A program made the translations under genes and the position numbers. The notes under the pieces were generated by a model. The model made no database searches. It had not been told where the DNA came from and saw only the letters and a list, made by a program, of their open reading frames with translations. Below are positions 41,244-50,509 of a DNA stretch of 64,000 nt, in pieces; positions within the stretch are counted from its first letter, which is position 1, and every line of letters begins with the position of its first letter. The stretch comes from Geomonas silvestris (lineage in GTDB: Bacteria; Desulfobacterota; Desulfuromonadia; Geobacterales; Geobacteraceae), in the NCBI RefSeq assembly GCF_014193515.1, contig NZ_BLXX01000001.1:496001-560000 (forward strand), written 5' to 3'.

Positions 41244-43181
41244 TCAGACCTCGATGGAGAACTGCGCGCCGGCTGCGGTGTTGCAGACGGTGAGCCTGCC
41301 GTTCATGTTCTTCTCGATGATGTTCTTGGACATGAAGAGCCCGATCCCGCTTCCCTGGGGCCCCTTGGTGCTGAAATGCGGTTCGAAGATCTTGCCGAGG
41401 TGCTCGTCGGGGATGCCGCCGGCGTTGTCCTCGATGGTGAGCAGCGACCTCCCCTCGCGCACGTCGATGGTGATCAGCACCCGGGGTTCCGCGATCTCCC
41501 GCGCCTCGAAGGCGTCCTTTGCGTTACTGAGGATGTTCACCACTACCTGGGAATACTCGCCGGGATAGCCGTACACCACGCTGTCCGCCCGCTGGCTCAC
41601 CTCGACCTGAGCGCAGCGGCTCTTGAAGGCCCCCTCCATGAGCTTGGTGGCGGCGGCCACCACCTCGCTCAGCCTGAAGTGGCTCTTTTCCTTGTCCGGC
41701 TTGAAGAAGTTGCGGAAGTCGTCGATGGTGCGCGACATGTAGAGGATGAGCTCCATGCAGCGCTCGCTGGTCTCACGGATCGCCTCCCGGGTCGCCTCCT
41801 GGGTCACTTCCCCGCCGTCCTCAATGAGGGCGAGCCCCTGGATGTTGAGCCCCAGCAGGTTGAGGGGCTGGCGCCACTGGTGCGAGATGTTGCTGAGCAT
41901 CTCCCCCATGGCCGCAAGCCGGCTCTGCTGCAAGAGGAGGTGCTCCTTTTCGTGGAGCTCCCCCAGGGTGTTTTCGAGCTGCGCCGTCCGCTCCAGCACG
42001 CGATGCTCCAAAAGCTCGTGCGCCTGGCGCAACTGGTCCTCGGCGTTCTTGCGCTCGGTGACGTCCCGGGTGATCCCGGCGATCAGCTCGACCTCCCCGT
42101 CGGGTCCGATCACCGGGGTAAAGATGTACTCGTAGATGCCGTAGACCCCGGTAAGCGGCGCCTTGAACGGGACCTCCCCCTTGATGGGGCGCCGTATCCG
42201 GATGATCTCCCGGATCTCGTTCATGTGCATGTCGTGGTGCCACTGCTGGTACCCCAACTCAAGGCAGGTCTTTCCCACCACATCGGGGAGCTGCATCCCC
42301 AAGACCTCGAGAAACCTGCGGTTGGCGTAGAGAAAACGCCCCTGGCGGTCGAAGACGTAGACGAAGTCGGGAGTGGTGGCGGCAACCCCGTCGAAAAGGC
42401 GCACCTGCTGCTCGTAGCGTTGCTGGATCCGGATGCGCTCGGTGAGGTCGATCAGGCAGGAGATCACCACGAACTCCCCCCCCACCTCGAGCAGCTGCGC
42501 GGAAAGCTGGGCGCTGAAGGGCTCCCGGGATTTCCTGAAGAACTCCTGCTGCCAGCCGTTTAGTTTCCCCCTTTTGCGCAACTCCGCGACAAAGGCTGCG
42601 GCCTGGGCCGAGTCGGGCCAGATACCCAGGCGCCGGGCGGAGCGCCCCAACACCTCCTCGCGCTGGTACCCCACCATGGAGCACCAGGCCTCGTTGACAT
42701 CGAGGTAGGTGCCGTCCTCGAGCAGGGTCAAGGCGATGGCGGCGGGGTTGGTGGCGAAGATCTTGGCATACCGCTGCTCCGAGAAGCGCAGCGACGCCTC
42801 GACACTCCTCTGGGCGGTGACGTCCCTGCTGAAGCTGACCACCCAGGCCACCCGCCCCGCGGCGTCCCGAACCGGGGAGAGGCTGTGGTGGAAGAAGATA
42901 CCCTCGCGCTGGTCCTCGAACTCGAGCGGTTCCCCAGTCTCCAGCACCTGGCGGATCTTCTCCATGCGGGAAGCGCCGAGCTCGGGAGGGAGGAACTCCA
43001 CGGGGGACCGGCCGATCATCTCCGCCTCGGACCTGCCCAAGCGCCTGAGCGCCGCGGGATTCGCCAGCCGGATCTTCCCCTCCCGGTCGAAGAGCCAGAT
43101 CGCCTCCTGGGTGGCGGCGTCGAGGATCCCGCGCAACATCGCCTGTTCCGTCTGTACTGACTCTTCCGTTTCCACGGCCAC
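41244..43181 (-). CDS. PAS domain sensor histidine kinase
   Basis: A 645-aa soluble kinase with three PAS domains (about residues 16-125, 134-248 and 262-378, each closing with a DVT/DLTER-type PAC segment), a coiled-coil linker and a histidine box NISHQWRQPLN giving phospho-His434, the HQWRQPL type of kinase common in this group. ATPase motifs are NILSNAKDAF, EDNAGGIPDEHLGKIFEPHFSTK and GSGIGLFMSK. No transmembrane region, so it should sense a cytoplasmic or diffusible cue. The partner regulator is not adjacent. Confidence 0.92.
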   Translation of the reverse strand: MAVETEESVQTEQAMLRGILDAATQEAIWLFDREGKIRLANPAALRRLGRSEAEMIGRSPVEFLPPELGASRMEKIRQVLETGEPLEFEDQREGIFFHHSLSPVRDAAGRVAWVVSFSRDVTAQRSVEASLRFSEQRYAKIFATNPAAIALTLLEDGTYLDVNEAWCSMVGYQREEVLGRSARRLGIWPDSAQAAAFVAELRKRGKLNGWQQEFFRKSREPFSAQLSAQLLEVGGEFVVISCLIDLTERIRIQQRYEQQVRLFDGVAATTPDFVYVFDRQGRFLYANRRFLEVLGMQLPDVVGKTCLELGYQQWHHDMHMNEIREIIRIRRPIKGEVPFKAPLTGVYGIYEYIFTPVIGPDGEVELIAGITRDVTERKNAEDQLRQAHELLEHRVLERTAQLENTLGELHEKEHLLLQQSRLAAMGEMLSNISHQWRQPLNLLGLNIQGLALIEDGGEVTQEATREAIRETSERCMELILYMSRTIDDFRNFFKPDKEKSHFRLSEVVAAATKLMEGAFKSRCAQVEVSQRADSVVYGYPGEYSQVVVNILSNAKDAFEAREIAEPRVLITIDVREGRSLLTIEDNAGGIPDEHLGKIFEPHFSTKGPQGSGIGLFMSKNIIEKNMNGRLTVCNTAAGAQFSIEV

Positions 43182-43402
43182 TCCTCCAGGTCTCCCGCCG
43201 AACCTGCTTCCTTACCGGATCTTACAGAATTTGGCGCGGGATAGGAAGCAAAAACTGGCGAAGTTGTGAACATTTTCATCAATGTTTCTTCCCGGAGCGG
43301 ACGGGCGGGCGCCGGGCACCGACGGCGGTTCAGCCAGTTCGGCACGGCGCCTCCCCTAAAATTACAATCCGTTTATGACAGCCACAGCAGGAGGTGCTCA
43401 TT

Positions 43403-43498
43403 ATGTACGAAAAAGAGAAGGAGCTCCTTAAACCGCGGGAACACGCCCCTACCTGGGATGCGATCCGGCTGCGCAGCAGGAGACTGGTGGTCGAGTAA
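43403..43498 (+). CDS. Small protein (31 aa), unknown
   Basis: ATG 43403 follows CAGGAGG at 8 bases, a near-perfect ribosome site. The peptide is highly charged (YEKEKELLKPREHAP at the start, RLRSRRLVVE at the end) with no membrane segment. No homologue is recognised. The strong start site is the main support; it lies upstream of the chemotaxis gene but before that gene's own sigma-28 promoter. Confidence 0.45.
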   Translation: MYEKEKELLKPREHAPTWDAIRLRSRRLVVE

Positions 43499-43608
43499 TC
43501 CCGACGCGGCTTATCGGACAAACCGGAACCGCACCCCTTACCCGTGATGCGGTTTTCCGGCATCCCCGATAAAACGCCTCACAGATTCCTACAACCAGCT
43601 AAAATGGC

Positions 43609-43635
43609 TAAACTTTTCTCGTTGGCCGCCGACAA
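43609..43635 (+). promoter_or_regulatory. Sigma-28 (FliA) promoter of the chemotaxis receptor gene
   Basis: TAAACTTT, 11 bases, then GCCGACAA. This matches the flagellar sigma-28 consensus TAAAGTTT-N11-GCCGATAA at 14 of 16 positions with exact spacing, 67 bases upstream of the MCP start codon. Confidence 0.8.
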
Positions 43636-43642
43636 GTGGGGA

Positions 43643-43662
43643 TACCGTTTACCCAAACGGTA
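43643..43662 (+). promoter_or_regulatory. Hairpin at the predicted 5-prime end of the MCP transcript
   Basis: TACCGTTT-ACCC-AAACGGTA, a perfect 8-bp stem immediately downstream of the sigma-28 -10 element, followed by CGTTTTT. It may protect the mRNA 5-prime end or cause early termination. Confidence 0.5.
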
Positions 43663-43702
43663 CGTTTTTCAATGTTGTAACAGTGCCAAAGGGAGGATGC
43701 CG

Positions 43703-45346
43703 ATGTCGTTTGCGGATTTGAAGATGAGCCTGAAACTCGTGTTGCTTTGTTCAGTTGGTATCCTGGGGATGCTGATCATCGGGATAACCAGCACCAACAA
43801 CCTGACCCGAACCACGCACCACCTGCAGGAGCTCAACGATGGCATACACCAGGTGGTCGACTTCGCGGAGTTGAAGAACCGCCTTTTGACCACGCGGCTG
43901 GACGTGGTGTACATGATGTCCCTGGAGGATGAGGCGAAGCTCAGCGAAAAGCACCAGGACATGAAGCTGCAGCTTGCCAGGATCACCGATCTGGTGGGGA
44001 AACTTGAGGGCGGAAAGCTCTCGGACCAGGAGAAAAGGCTCCTCTCCGACTACAAAAACGGCGCCGAGGCGTACGCCGCGCAGGGGGGGAAACTCGCCGA
44101 GCTCCTTTTGTCGGCGCACCGCGGGGGCGACAGCGCCGCGCTCAAGGAGGCGATCACCTTCGGGGTCCAGCAGGTCGCGCCGCTTTACCAGAAGCCGGCC
44201 GAGGCGATCGACGCACTGCAGAAGTTCAACATCGCCGAGAGCGAGCAGGCCTACCAGTCGAGCAGCACTGCGGTGCGGCGCGCCATCGGGACGAACCTGG
44301 CGATCGTCGCGCTCATCCTGGCCGTCTCGCTTGCGGTCGGGGTGCTGATCAGCCGTGGGATCACCGGAGCCGTGGCCAAGGTCTTCACCGCCATGGCAGC
44401 CATCGCCGACGGCAATCTCACCGTCGACCCCGGCCTGCGCTCCAAGGACGAGATGGGGATGCTCGGGCGGGAGATGAACCTCATGCGCGACAAGCTCTCC
44501 GGCATCGTGCGCCGCCTCTCCGACAACAGCCACTCGGTCTCCTCCGCCGCGGTGCAGATGCACTCCACCGCCGAGCAGATGGCGACCAGCAACGAGGAGC
44601 TTGCCAGCCAGGCGACCACCATCGCCACCGCCTGCGAGGAGATGTCGGCGACCTCCCAGGACATCGCGAGCAGCTGCCACCGGGCCGCCGAGGACTCGGC
44701 CCACGCCAACGACGCGGCGCAGCAAGGGGTCCAGGTGGTAGAGCAGACCCTGGGGGTGATGAACCGGATCGCGGTCAAGGTGAAGGCATCCGCCGCGACC
44801 ATCGAGGGGCTCGGTGCCAGCTCGGACAAGATCGGCGCGATCGTGGAGACCATCGAGGACATCGCCGACCAGACCAACCTCTTGGCCTTGAACGCCGCCA
44901 TCGAGGCGGCACGGGCCGGCGAGCAGGGGCGCGGTTTCGCGGTGGTCGCGGACGAGGTGCGGGCGCTGGCGGAAAGGACCACCCGCGCCACCCGGGAGAT
45001 CGGCGAGATGATCAAGACCATCCAGACCGAGACCCGCGAGGCGGTGAACGTCATGGACGAGGGGGTGCAGGAGGTCGAGCAGGGAACCTCGGAGGCCGCG
45101 AAGTCGGGTACCGCGCTGCAGAAGATCCTGGAGCAGATCGGCTGCGTCACCCTGCAGGTAAACCAGATCGCGGTGGCTGCCGAGGAGCAGACCGCCACCA
45201 CGCTCGAGATCAACAAGAACGTCCAGCAGATAACCGAGGTCGCCAACCTGACGGCCAGATCCTCGCACGAGGAGGCGGCCGCGGCCAACCAGCTGGCCCG
45301 GCTTGCCGAAGACCTCAAGGGGATGGTGCAGCAGTTCCGCTGCTAA
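43703..45346 (+). CDS. Methyl-accepting chemotaxis protein
   Basis: A 547-aa class I receptor: N-terminal helix ([17 protein letters not shown]), a four-helix-bundle-type periplasmic sensor region (about residues 32-190, with [12 protein letters not shown] and [14 protein letters not shown]), second helix ([19 protein letters not shown]), HAMP and the cytoplasmic signalling domain whose hairpin tip reads [43 protein letters not shown] 43703 was chosen because GGGAGG lies 6 bases upstream; ATG 43697 would overlap it. Expression is predicted to follow the flagellar sigma-28 regulon. The ligand is unknown. Confidence 0.93.
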   Translation: MSFADLKMSLKLVLLCSVGILGMLIIGITSTNNLTRTTHHLQELNDGIHQVVDFAELKNRLLTTRLDVVYMMSLEDEAKLSEKHQDMKLQLARITDLVGKLEGGKLSDQEKRLLSDYKNGAEAYAAQGGKLAELLLSAHRGGDSAALKEAITFGVQQVAPLYQKPAEAIDALQKFNIAESEQAYQSSSTAVRRAIGTNLAIVALILAVSLAVGVLISRGITGAVAKVFTAMAAIADGNLTVDPGLRSKDEMGMLGREMNLMRDKLSGIVRRLSDNSHSVSSAAVQMHSTAEQMATSNEELASQATTIATACEEMSATSQDIASSCHRAAEDSAHANDAAQQGVQVVEQTLGVMNRIAVKVKASAATIEGLGASSDKIGAIVETIEDIADQTNLLALNAAIEAARAGEQGRGFAVVADEVRALAERTTRATREIGEMIKTIQTETREAVNVMDEGVQEVEQGTSEAAKSGTALQKILEQIGCVTLQVNQIAVAAEEQTATTLEINKNVQQITEVANLTARSSHEEAAAANQLARLAEDLKGMVQQFRC

Positions 45347-45370
45347 AGAGTTGCGGGGTCGCTAACAAAA

Positions 45371-45401
45371 AAACGGCACGGGTCTTTGGCCCGTGCCGTT
45401 T
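45371..45401. terminator. Bidirectional terminator between MCP and flavodoxin-fold genes
   Basis: AAACGGCACGGG (45371-45382) with CCCGTGCCGTTT (45390-45401), a 12-bp stem with A-run and T-run flanks, between convergent genes. Confidence 0.85.
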
Positions 45402-45451
45402 TCGTTCCTGCGCCAGCCGCGTGGGCGGCACCGGCCGCCGCGCCGGGGGTT

Positions 45452-46087
45452 TTAGTGGATGAAGTTGAAGTAGGTCTTCGGCTCCTGCTCCGGGGCCGGG
45501 ACCGCTCCCTTGCCGTGCTCGACCAGTTTCATAAGCCAGGCCATGTTCTTCCCGAGGACCCGCATGATCTGGGTCCCTTCGCTGTCCTGGTGCACCTCGC
45601 CGGGGCGGGTGCCGTGGATCACGTTCCAGTAGTTGGAGGTGGGGAGCAGCATCTCCGAGTAGAGCAGGTAGTTGTTGAGCTGCTGGAAGGTCGGGAGTCC
45701 GCCGGAGCGGCGTACCGCCACCAGCGCCGCCCCCACCTTGTGGCGGAACAGCCCCCCGTTGGCCCCGCTTACGTAGAAGGCGCGGTCTAAAAACGACTTC
45801 ATGGTGCCGGCGATGGCCGAGTAGTAGACCGGGGAGCCCAGGATGATGCCGTCGGCCTCCTTCATCTTCTGGATCCACTGGTTCACCTTGTCGCCGGGAA
45901 GCACGCACTTCTCGTTGCGGTTTTTGGCGCACTGGCCGCAGGCGATGCAGCCGCGCACCTCCTGCCCGCCCACCTGGAGGATCTCCGTCTCGATCCCCTC
46001 GTTTGCCAGTTCCGCCGCCACCAGGCTCAGCGCCTGGAAGGTGTTTCCGTCGTTCTTGGGACTGCCGTTTATTGCCACTACTTTCAC
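45452..46087 (-). CDS. Flavodoxin-fold NAD(P)H-dependent FMN reductase family protein
   Basis: A 211-aa protein: KVVAINGSPKNDGNTFQAL (FMN phosphate loop), a cysteine motif CIACGQCAKNRNEKC, GIILGSPVYYSAIAGTMKSFLDRAF and KVGAALVAVRRSGG. These are the features of the iron-sulfur flavoprotein/multimeric flavodoxin WrbA-like group, though the Cys spacing CX2CX7C here leaves cluster binding uncertain. GTG 46087 follows AGGAGG; the ATG at 46120 is upstream of that site and is not used. Likely a redox enzyme acting on quinones or small electrophiles. Confidence 0.85.
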   Translation of the reverse strand: MKVVAINGSPKNDGNTFQALSLVAAELANEGIETEILQVGGQEVRGCIACGQCAKNRNEKCVLPGDKVNQWIQKMKEADGIILGSPVYYSAIAGTMKSFLDRAFYVSGANGGLFRHKVGAALVAVRRSGGLPTFQQLNNYLLYSEMLLPTSNYWNVIHGTRPGEVHQDSEGTQIMRVLGKNMAWLMKLVEHGKGAVPAPEQEPKTYFNFIH

Positions 46088-46332
46088 GCCGGTTCCTCCT
46101 GTTGATAGATGATGTCTCAATGTGAAGCTACCCTTTTGAAATAGTTTGGGCTACATTCGCTCATACGTGCCTATTGGTCAATAACGAACTTACCGGTAAG
46201 GAAAGCTCCGCAGCACTCTCCCGCCGTCGCAGGCCCATGAAGCCCGCATCCCCTCCCGACTTTTCTGGCATAGGCCCGTTGCACACTGGCACAGGCGGCT
46301 CCGCTCTCTTTCAGCGCGCCTTTTACAGCGGC
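46088..46332. other. Intergenic region upstream of the flavodoxin-fold gene
   Basis: About 245 bases between divergent units with no ORF of coding character; holds the promoter of the minus-strand gene, not placed. Confidence 0.35.
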
Positions 46333-46361
46333 TTGACACAGTCTTCATCTCGGCTTATAAA
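46333..46361 (+). promoter_or_regulatory. Sigma-70 promoter upstream of the 42-aa ORF and L,D-transpeptidase
   Basis: TTGACA (46333-46338), 17-base spacer, TATAAA (46356-46361). Full -35 consensus and 5 of 6 at -10. Transcription would start near 46369. Confidence 0.75.
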
Positions 46362-46464
46362 AGAGCGCTCAAGTTTGTCGGAACAATGCCGATAGTACAG
46401 GCAGCCTGAAAACACAGCCCCGAAAGAAAAGCGAAGCTGTCACTTCTGCTTAGGAGGGATTACC

Positions 46465-46593
46465 GTGCAAAGCCTGACCGAGACGCTTCCGAACACAACA
46501 CCGGCAAAACCGACGACAACAGTTCCCCTTGAACTGATCATCACCGATCCCAAGCTCAGACTGAGCCTGCTGTCCCAAATCGTCTCAAAGTAA
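46465..46593 (+). CDS. Small protein (42 aa), unknown
   Basis: GTG 46465 with TAGGAGGGA seven bases upstream, about 95 bases after the sigma-70 start. The peptide is Thr/Pro-rich in its first half and ends PLELIITDPKLRLSLLSQIVSK. No recognised family. It may be a leader peptide or small regulator for the L,D-transpeptidase gene that follows. Confidence 0.5.
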   Translation: MQSLTETLPNTTPAKPTTTVPLELIITDPKLRLSLLSQIVSK

Positions 46594-46713
46594 CTGGGAC
46601 CGGCCGGTTTTGCGAGAGGATCGCTCTCTCAACCTTGCTGCCGTGCGCACTTCCGCTGCACTCTCCCCGCGCTGGTAAACGGACAACTACATCCAAGTGG
46701 GAACCGAAGCACG

Positions 46714-48477
46714 ATGCGCCTCATCGTTTTAACCGTCCTTTTCCTCGCCCTCGGCAGTTCGCCCGCCCTCTCCGCCTCGCGCTCCGACGCGCTCATCATC
46801 CTGAACAACCTGATGGAAGAAGGTGCCGCCACCCGGCACCCGGAAAGCTTCAAGGTACTCATCGAGACCTATTTCTCGGGGGTGAAGTGCCTGGAGGAGA
46901 AAAAGCCCGAGCTGGCGGCCAAGTATTTCGCGCTGGTCGAGAAGTACGGAAAGATCCTGGCCCCCTATTTCCTCACCCTGCAGCCCGGCCAGCAACTTAT
47001 CACCCCCTCGCGGCACAAGCGAGAACCAGTACCTGCGCAGCCGGCCTTTCCGAGCCCGGGCCCGGCAGCGCCCCAGGCGGCCCGGGAGAGCGGGGCTGAC
47101 CTCGCCGCCGCGGCGGCTTTGCGGCAGGCCTTGGAGCCGGTCCCAAACGCCGCTCCGGACGCGCCAAAAGCTGCTGCCGCTCCGGCACCCCGCCTCGCTG
47201 CAGCACCGAAGCTGCCGACCCCCGCCGCCGCGCTGACGCCGCCTGTTGTTCCCGCGCCGATTGTTCCCGCGCCTGCTGCGGCACCCTTAGCGCGCGTCAC
47301 GCCGCCGGCAGCGCCCGTGGTTCCCGCAGCGGCAACTGGCGGCCAGACAGCACACGCGGTGCAGCCGGGGCAACCGGAGAGCCGCCCCCACGAGGGTGCC
47401 GCTCCAAAAACCTCCCCCGAACCCGCGGCAGGATCTACAGCGCCCCTGCGCTCCCTTGCCGTCGCCCCAAGCCTCCCGCCAGCAAGGCCTCTCGCCGCTC
47501 ACCCGGCGCCGCAAGCGGCTGCCCAGCAGGCAGCCCAACCGGAAGCCTCCTGGCCGGGCAACGCCGCGAGCCAGGAGGAGGACGAGGACGGCGTCGTGGA
47601 CGACGTCGCTGCCGAGGGGACCGGCGAGGACGCCTCGCGCCCGGCGCCCCAAGTCGCCGGCAGCATCATGGGGGGCGAGACGCTCTACCGGGTGCGCGCC
47701 AACGACACCCTGCTGAAGATCGCCGCCCGTTTCAAGATCAGGCCGCACCTTTTGGCGCGCCTGAATCGCCTCACCACCAGCTCGCTTTTGCGCGAGGGAC
47801 AGACGCTGCGCATCGTGAACCGGCGCATCGTGCCGTACCCATTGGACGAGGGGCTCATCATCAACATCGCCGACTGCACCCTGTACTGCTTCAAGGACGG
47901 CAAGCTGAGCCGTACGGTGCCGATCGCGGCCGGCAGGGCGGAGCTGAAGCAGAACCGGTCCTGGCAGACCCCGCTGGGGAGCTTCAAGGTGGTCGACAAG
48001 GTGAAAAACCCGAGCTGGCGGGTCCCCGTCTCCATCCAGAAGGAGATGGAACAACAGGGCCAGGAGGTGAAGACCCTGATCCCCCCAGGGCCTGCGAACC
48101 CGCTGGGGAAGTACGCCCTGCGCACCTCGCTCCCAGGCATCCTGATCCACGGCACCAACCGTCCCTCCTCCATCTCGAGCTACAGCAGCCACGGCTGCAT
48201 CAGAGTCTCTCCCGCGAACATCGAGCTCCTCTACAACGAGGTGCCGGTGAACACGGCGGGAAAAATCGTCTACCGCCCGGTCAAGGTAGCCGTCAGCGCG
48301 GGGAAGACCTACCTCGAGGTACATAAGGACATCTACGGCAAGATCGAGGACCTGGAAAAGGAGGCGCGCAACCTCATCGAGGAAGCGGGAGGCGGCGCGC
48401 CCATCGACTGGCGCAAGGTGCGGCGGATGGTCAAAGAACAGACCGGCGTGGCGGAAGAGGTCACCAGGACCCGCTAG
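46714..48477 (+). CDS. LysM and L,D-transpeptidase (YkuD) domain protein
   Basis: A 587-aa exported protein. Signal peptide LIVLTVLFLALGSSPALSA; an N-terminal helical region; an Ala/Pro-rich linker (residues about 105-300); a LysM motif (about 322-368, YRVRANDTLLKIAARFKIRPHLLARLN); and a YkuD domain with HGTNRPSSISSYSSHGCIRVS, catalytic Cys495. L,D-transpeptidases form 3-3 peptidoglycan crosslinks or attach lipoproteins. The C-terminal tail (about 540-587) is basic. Probably transcribed from the sigma-70 promoter at 46333. Confidence 0.9.
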   Translation: MRLIVLTVLFLALGSSPALSASRSDALIILNNLMEEGAATRHPESFKVLIETYFSGVKCLEEKKPELAAKYFALVEKYGKILAPYFLTLQPGQQLITPSRHKREPVPAQPAFPSPGPAAPQAARESGADLAAAAALRQALEPVPNAAPDAPKAAAAPAPRLAAAPKLPTPAAALTPPVVPAPIVPAPAAAPLARVTPPAAPVVPAAATGGQTAHAVQPGQPESRPHEGAAPKTSPEPAAGSTAPLRSLAVAPSLPPARPLAAHPAPQAAAQQAAQPEASWPGNAASQEEDEDGVVDDVAAEGTGEDASRPAPQVAGSIMGGETLYRVRANDTLLKIAARFKIRPHLLARLNRLTTSSLLREGQTLRIVNRRIVPYPLDEGLIINIADCTLYCFKDGKLSRTVPIAAGRAELKQNRSWQTPLGSFKVVDKVKNPSWRVPVSIQKEMEQQGQEVKTLIPPGPANPLGKYALRTSLPGILIHGTNRPSSISSYSSHGCIRVSPANIELLYNEVPVNTAGKIVYRPVKVAVSAGKTYLEVHKDIYGKIEDLEKEARNLIEEAGGGAPIDWRKVRRMVKEQTGVAEEVTRTR

Positions 48478-48547
48478 CAGGAAGGTGCGCCGGTGGAAGC
48501 GGCGGTTTCCGGAGTAAGGAGCGCTGGCGGGGGCATCTCGCGCAGAG

Positions 48548-48576
48548 GCTGCCGCCGATCCGCGACCGGCGGCAGC
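48548..48576. terminator. Hairpin between L,D-transpeptidase and aldo/keto reductase genes
   Basis: GCTGCCGCC (48548-48556) with GGCGGCAGC (48568-48576) between convergent genes; no T-run. Confidence 0.45.
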
Positions 48577-48623
48577 TCCCTAGAGGCGGGCGCTCACATC
48601 AGGTGGTACCCTATTGTCCGGGG

Positions 48624-49826
48624 TTATTCCGGGCGTTTTTGGAAGAGCTGTTTTCCTGCCGCCACCAGGTCCTTCATCCAGGGTCCTTCGAGCTCCGCGG
48701 CGACCTCGGCCAGCAGCTCCGGGATCCGGATCTGCTGGGGGCACTTCTCGAGGCAGGCGCCGCAGGAGATGCAGTTCGAGGCGTAGGCCGGCGTGCTGCG
48801 CAAAAGCTCGTTACTCATCCTGAGCGCGTAGATGAACCGGGCCTCCTGCACGTTGCCGAACATGTGCGACTTGTTAAAACAGTCGAAGCTGCCGGGGATG
48901 TCCACCCCCACCGGGCAGGGCATGCAGTAGCCGCAGCCGGTACAGCTCACCTTCATAAGTCCCTGGTAGGTCTCCCCCACCCTCTCCACCAGAGCGAGTT
49001 CCTCGGCGCTCAAGCACCCCGGCAGCGCCCTTTCGGCAATCGCCAGATTTTCCTCGATGTGCGCCTCTTCGTTCATACCCGACAAGAGCAGGGTCACCTC
49101 GGGATGGTTCAGGACCCAGCTTAGGGCCCAATCCACCGGCGTGCGGCGCAGCCCCGCCTCGTCCCAGATCGCCTGAACTGCCGCCGGGGGGACCGGAAGT
49201 CCCAGGTTCCCGCCGCGCAGGGGCTCCATGACGATCACCCCCAGCCCGCGCTCGGCCGCGTAGTAGAGCCCCTCGGTGCCGGCCTGGAACTGCTGGTCCA
49301 GGTAGTTTAACTGGATCTGGCAGAAGACCCACGGGTAGCCATCCACGATGCGCTTGAAGTCAGGGGCCAAACCGTGGAACGAGAACCCCGCGTTGACGAT
49401 ACGTCCATCGGCCTTGGCCCGGTCCAGAAACTCCGCCACACCGTGCCCCACCATCTTGTCCCAGGAATTCCCGTCCAGCGCGTGCACCAGGTAGTAGTCG
49501 ATCCGGTCCGTCCCCAGTTTCTTCAGCTGGGCGTCCAGGAAGCGGTCCAGGTCCGCCGGGCTCTCGATGAGCCAGGAAGGGAGCTTGGTGGCGAGCTTCA
49601 CCTTGTCGCGGTAGCCGTCCTTGAGTGCCTTCCCCACGATGATTTCGCTCTCGCCGCCGTGGTAGGGCCAGGCGGTGTCGAGGTAGTTCACCCCGCGATC
49701 GATGGCGGAACGGATCTGGCGGATGGCGCGCGCCTCATCGATCTTGCCGTCCTGCATGGGAAAACGCATGCAGCCGAAACCAAGTACCGACAAGCTGTCG
49801 CCGTTAGGCATCGTGCGGTATTGCAT
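48624..49826 (-). CDS. Aldo/keto reductase with C-terminal 4Fe-4S domain
   Basis: A 400-aa protein: aldo/keto reductase barrel (LSVLGFGCMRFP, NYLDTAWPYHGGESE, KLATKLPSW, DYYLVHALDG, MEPLRGGNLG) followed by a ferredoxin-like segment with CTGCGYCMPCPVGVDIP and CISCGACLEKCPQQIRIP. The catalytic Tyr lies in AWPYHGG and the Lys in KLATK. This fused type is common in anaerobes; the substrate is unknown and cluster-mediated electron transfer to the barrel is inferred. ATG 49826 with AGGAGCC upstream; the frame extends further but without a site. Confidence 0.88.
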   Translation of the reverse strand: MQYRTMPNGDSLSVLGFGCMRFPMQDGKIDEARAIRQIRSAIDRGVNYLDTAWPYHGGESEIIVGKALKDGYRDKVKLATKLPSWLIESPADLDRFLDAQLKKLGTDRIDYYLVHALDGNSWDKMVGHGVAEFLDRAKADGRIVNAGFSFHGLAPDFKRIVDGYPWVFCQIQLNYLDQQFQAGTEGLYYAAERGLGVIVMEPLRGGNLGLPVPPAAVQAIWDEAGLRRTPVDWALSWVLNHPEVTLLLSGMNEEAHIEENLAIAERALPGCLSAEELALVERVGETYQGLMKVSCTGCGYCMPCPVGVDIPGSFDCFNKSHMFGNVQEARFIYALRMSNELLRSTPAYASNCISCGACLEKCPQQIRIPELLAEVAAELEGPWMKDLVAAGKQLFQKRPE

Positions 49827-50040
49827 AGCAGGCTCCTTGTAAAGGCGATAGGGGCATTCGGCCCCGAAACCGCGGGCGTTACTGGGGGCACCCGGGCTTG
49901 GTGCATCATAGCCAGCCGCCGCTGCAAGCACAATACCTGTTTAGGGGAAAAACTTGCCTGTTACTCCGAGAGAGCGGGTCACTGGTCCGTTGCGCCGGCA
50001 CCCAGCCAGCACTCCCCGCGCCGTCATCCCGCCTGCTGGT

Positions 50041-50283
50041 TCACCAGTCCCCCCACCGGGTCTGGTGGCGGAACACGGCCAGCGCGAAGGCGTTGGGATC
50101 GCCCATCGGGGTCGCGCGCCAGCCGTCGACCAAACGATGCTTCCGGGCGAAATCCCGCCAGAACTCCTGCCTCTCGCACCAGTCCGCGAGCGCCCGGAAC
50201 CCGTCCGGGGAGAGCACGTTGAGATCCGTCAGTGAGGTGAGCTCCTGGAAAAATTGGTCGATGACCGGTCGTGTTATCTGCAT
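50041..50283 (-). CDS. Small hypothetical protein (80 aa)
   Basis: Starts QITRPVIDQFFQELTSLTDLNVLSPDGFRALADWCERQEFW and ends AVFRHQTRWGDW. Helical and acidic, no membrane segment or signal peptide. ATG 50283 preceded by AAGGACGAG. Not recognised as a family. It lies after the efflux operon on the same strand but 230 bases away. Confidence 0.55.
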   Translation of the reverse strand: MQITRPVIDQFFQELTSLTDLNVLSPDGFRALADWCERQEFWRDFARKHRLVDGWRATPMGDPNAFALAVFRHQTRWGDW

Positions 50284-50509
50284 GTTGCTCGTCCTTTTTT
50301 CGGGTGCGCTGTCGGGTTGATAGATCACCGTCGTCAGGAAGACATCTGATCGGCGTGATGAATTACCGGTGGTCGTTACAGCCCACAGCCGCCAGGCACC
50401 AGGAACTTCAGGGGAACAGCTGTCTCCAACGGAGAACATCCGGCGGCACTATTTCGCGCCAGGTTTTTTCTCCGTGCACTTGGTGGCTCCGTGGCAAATG
50501 TTTCGCTCC

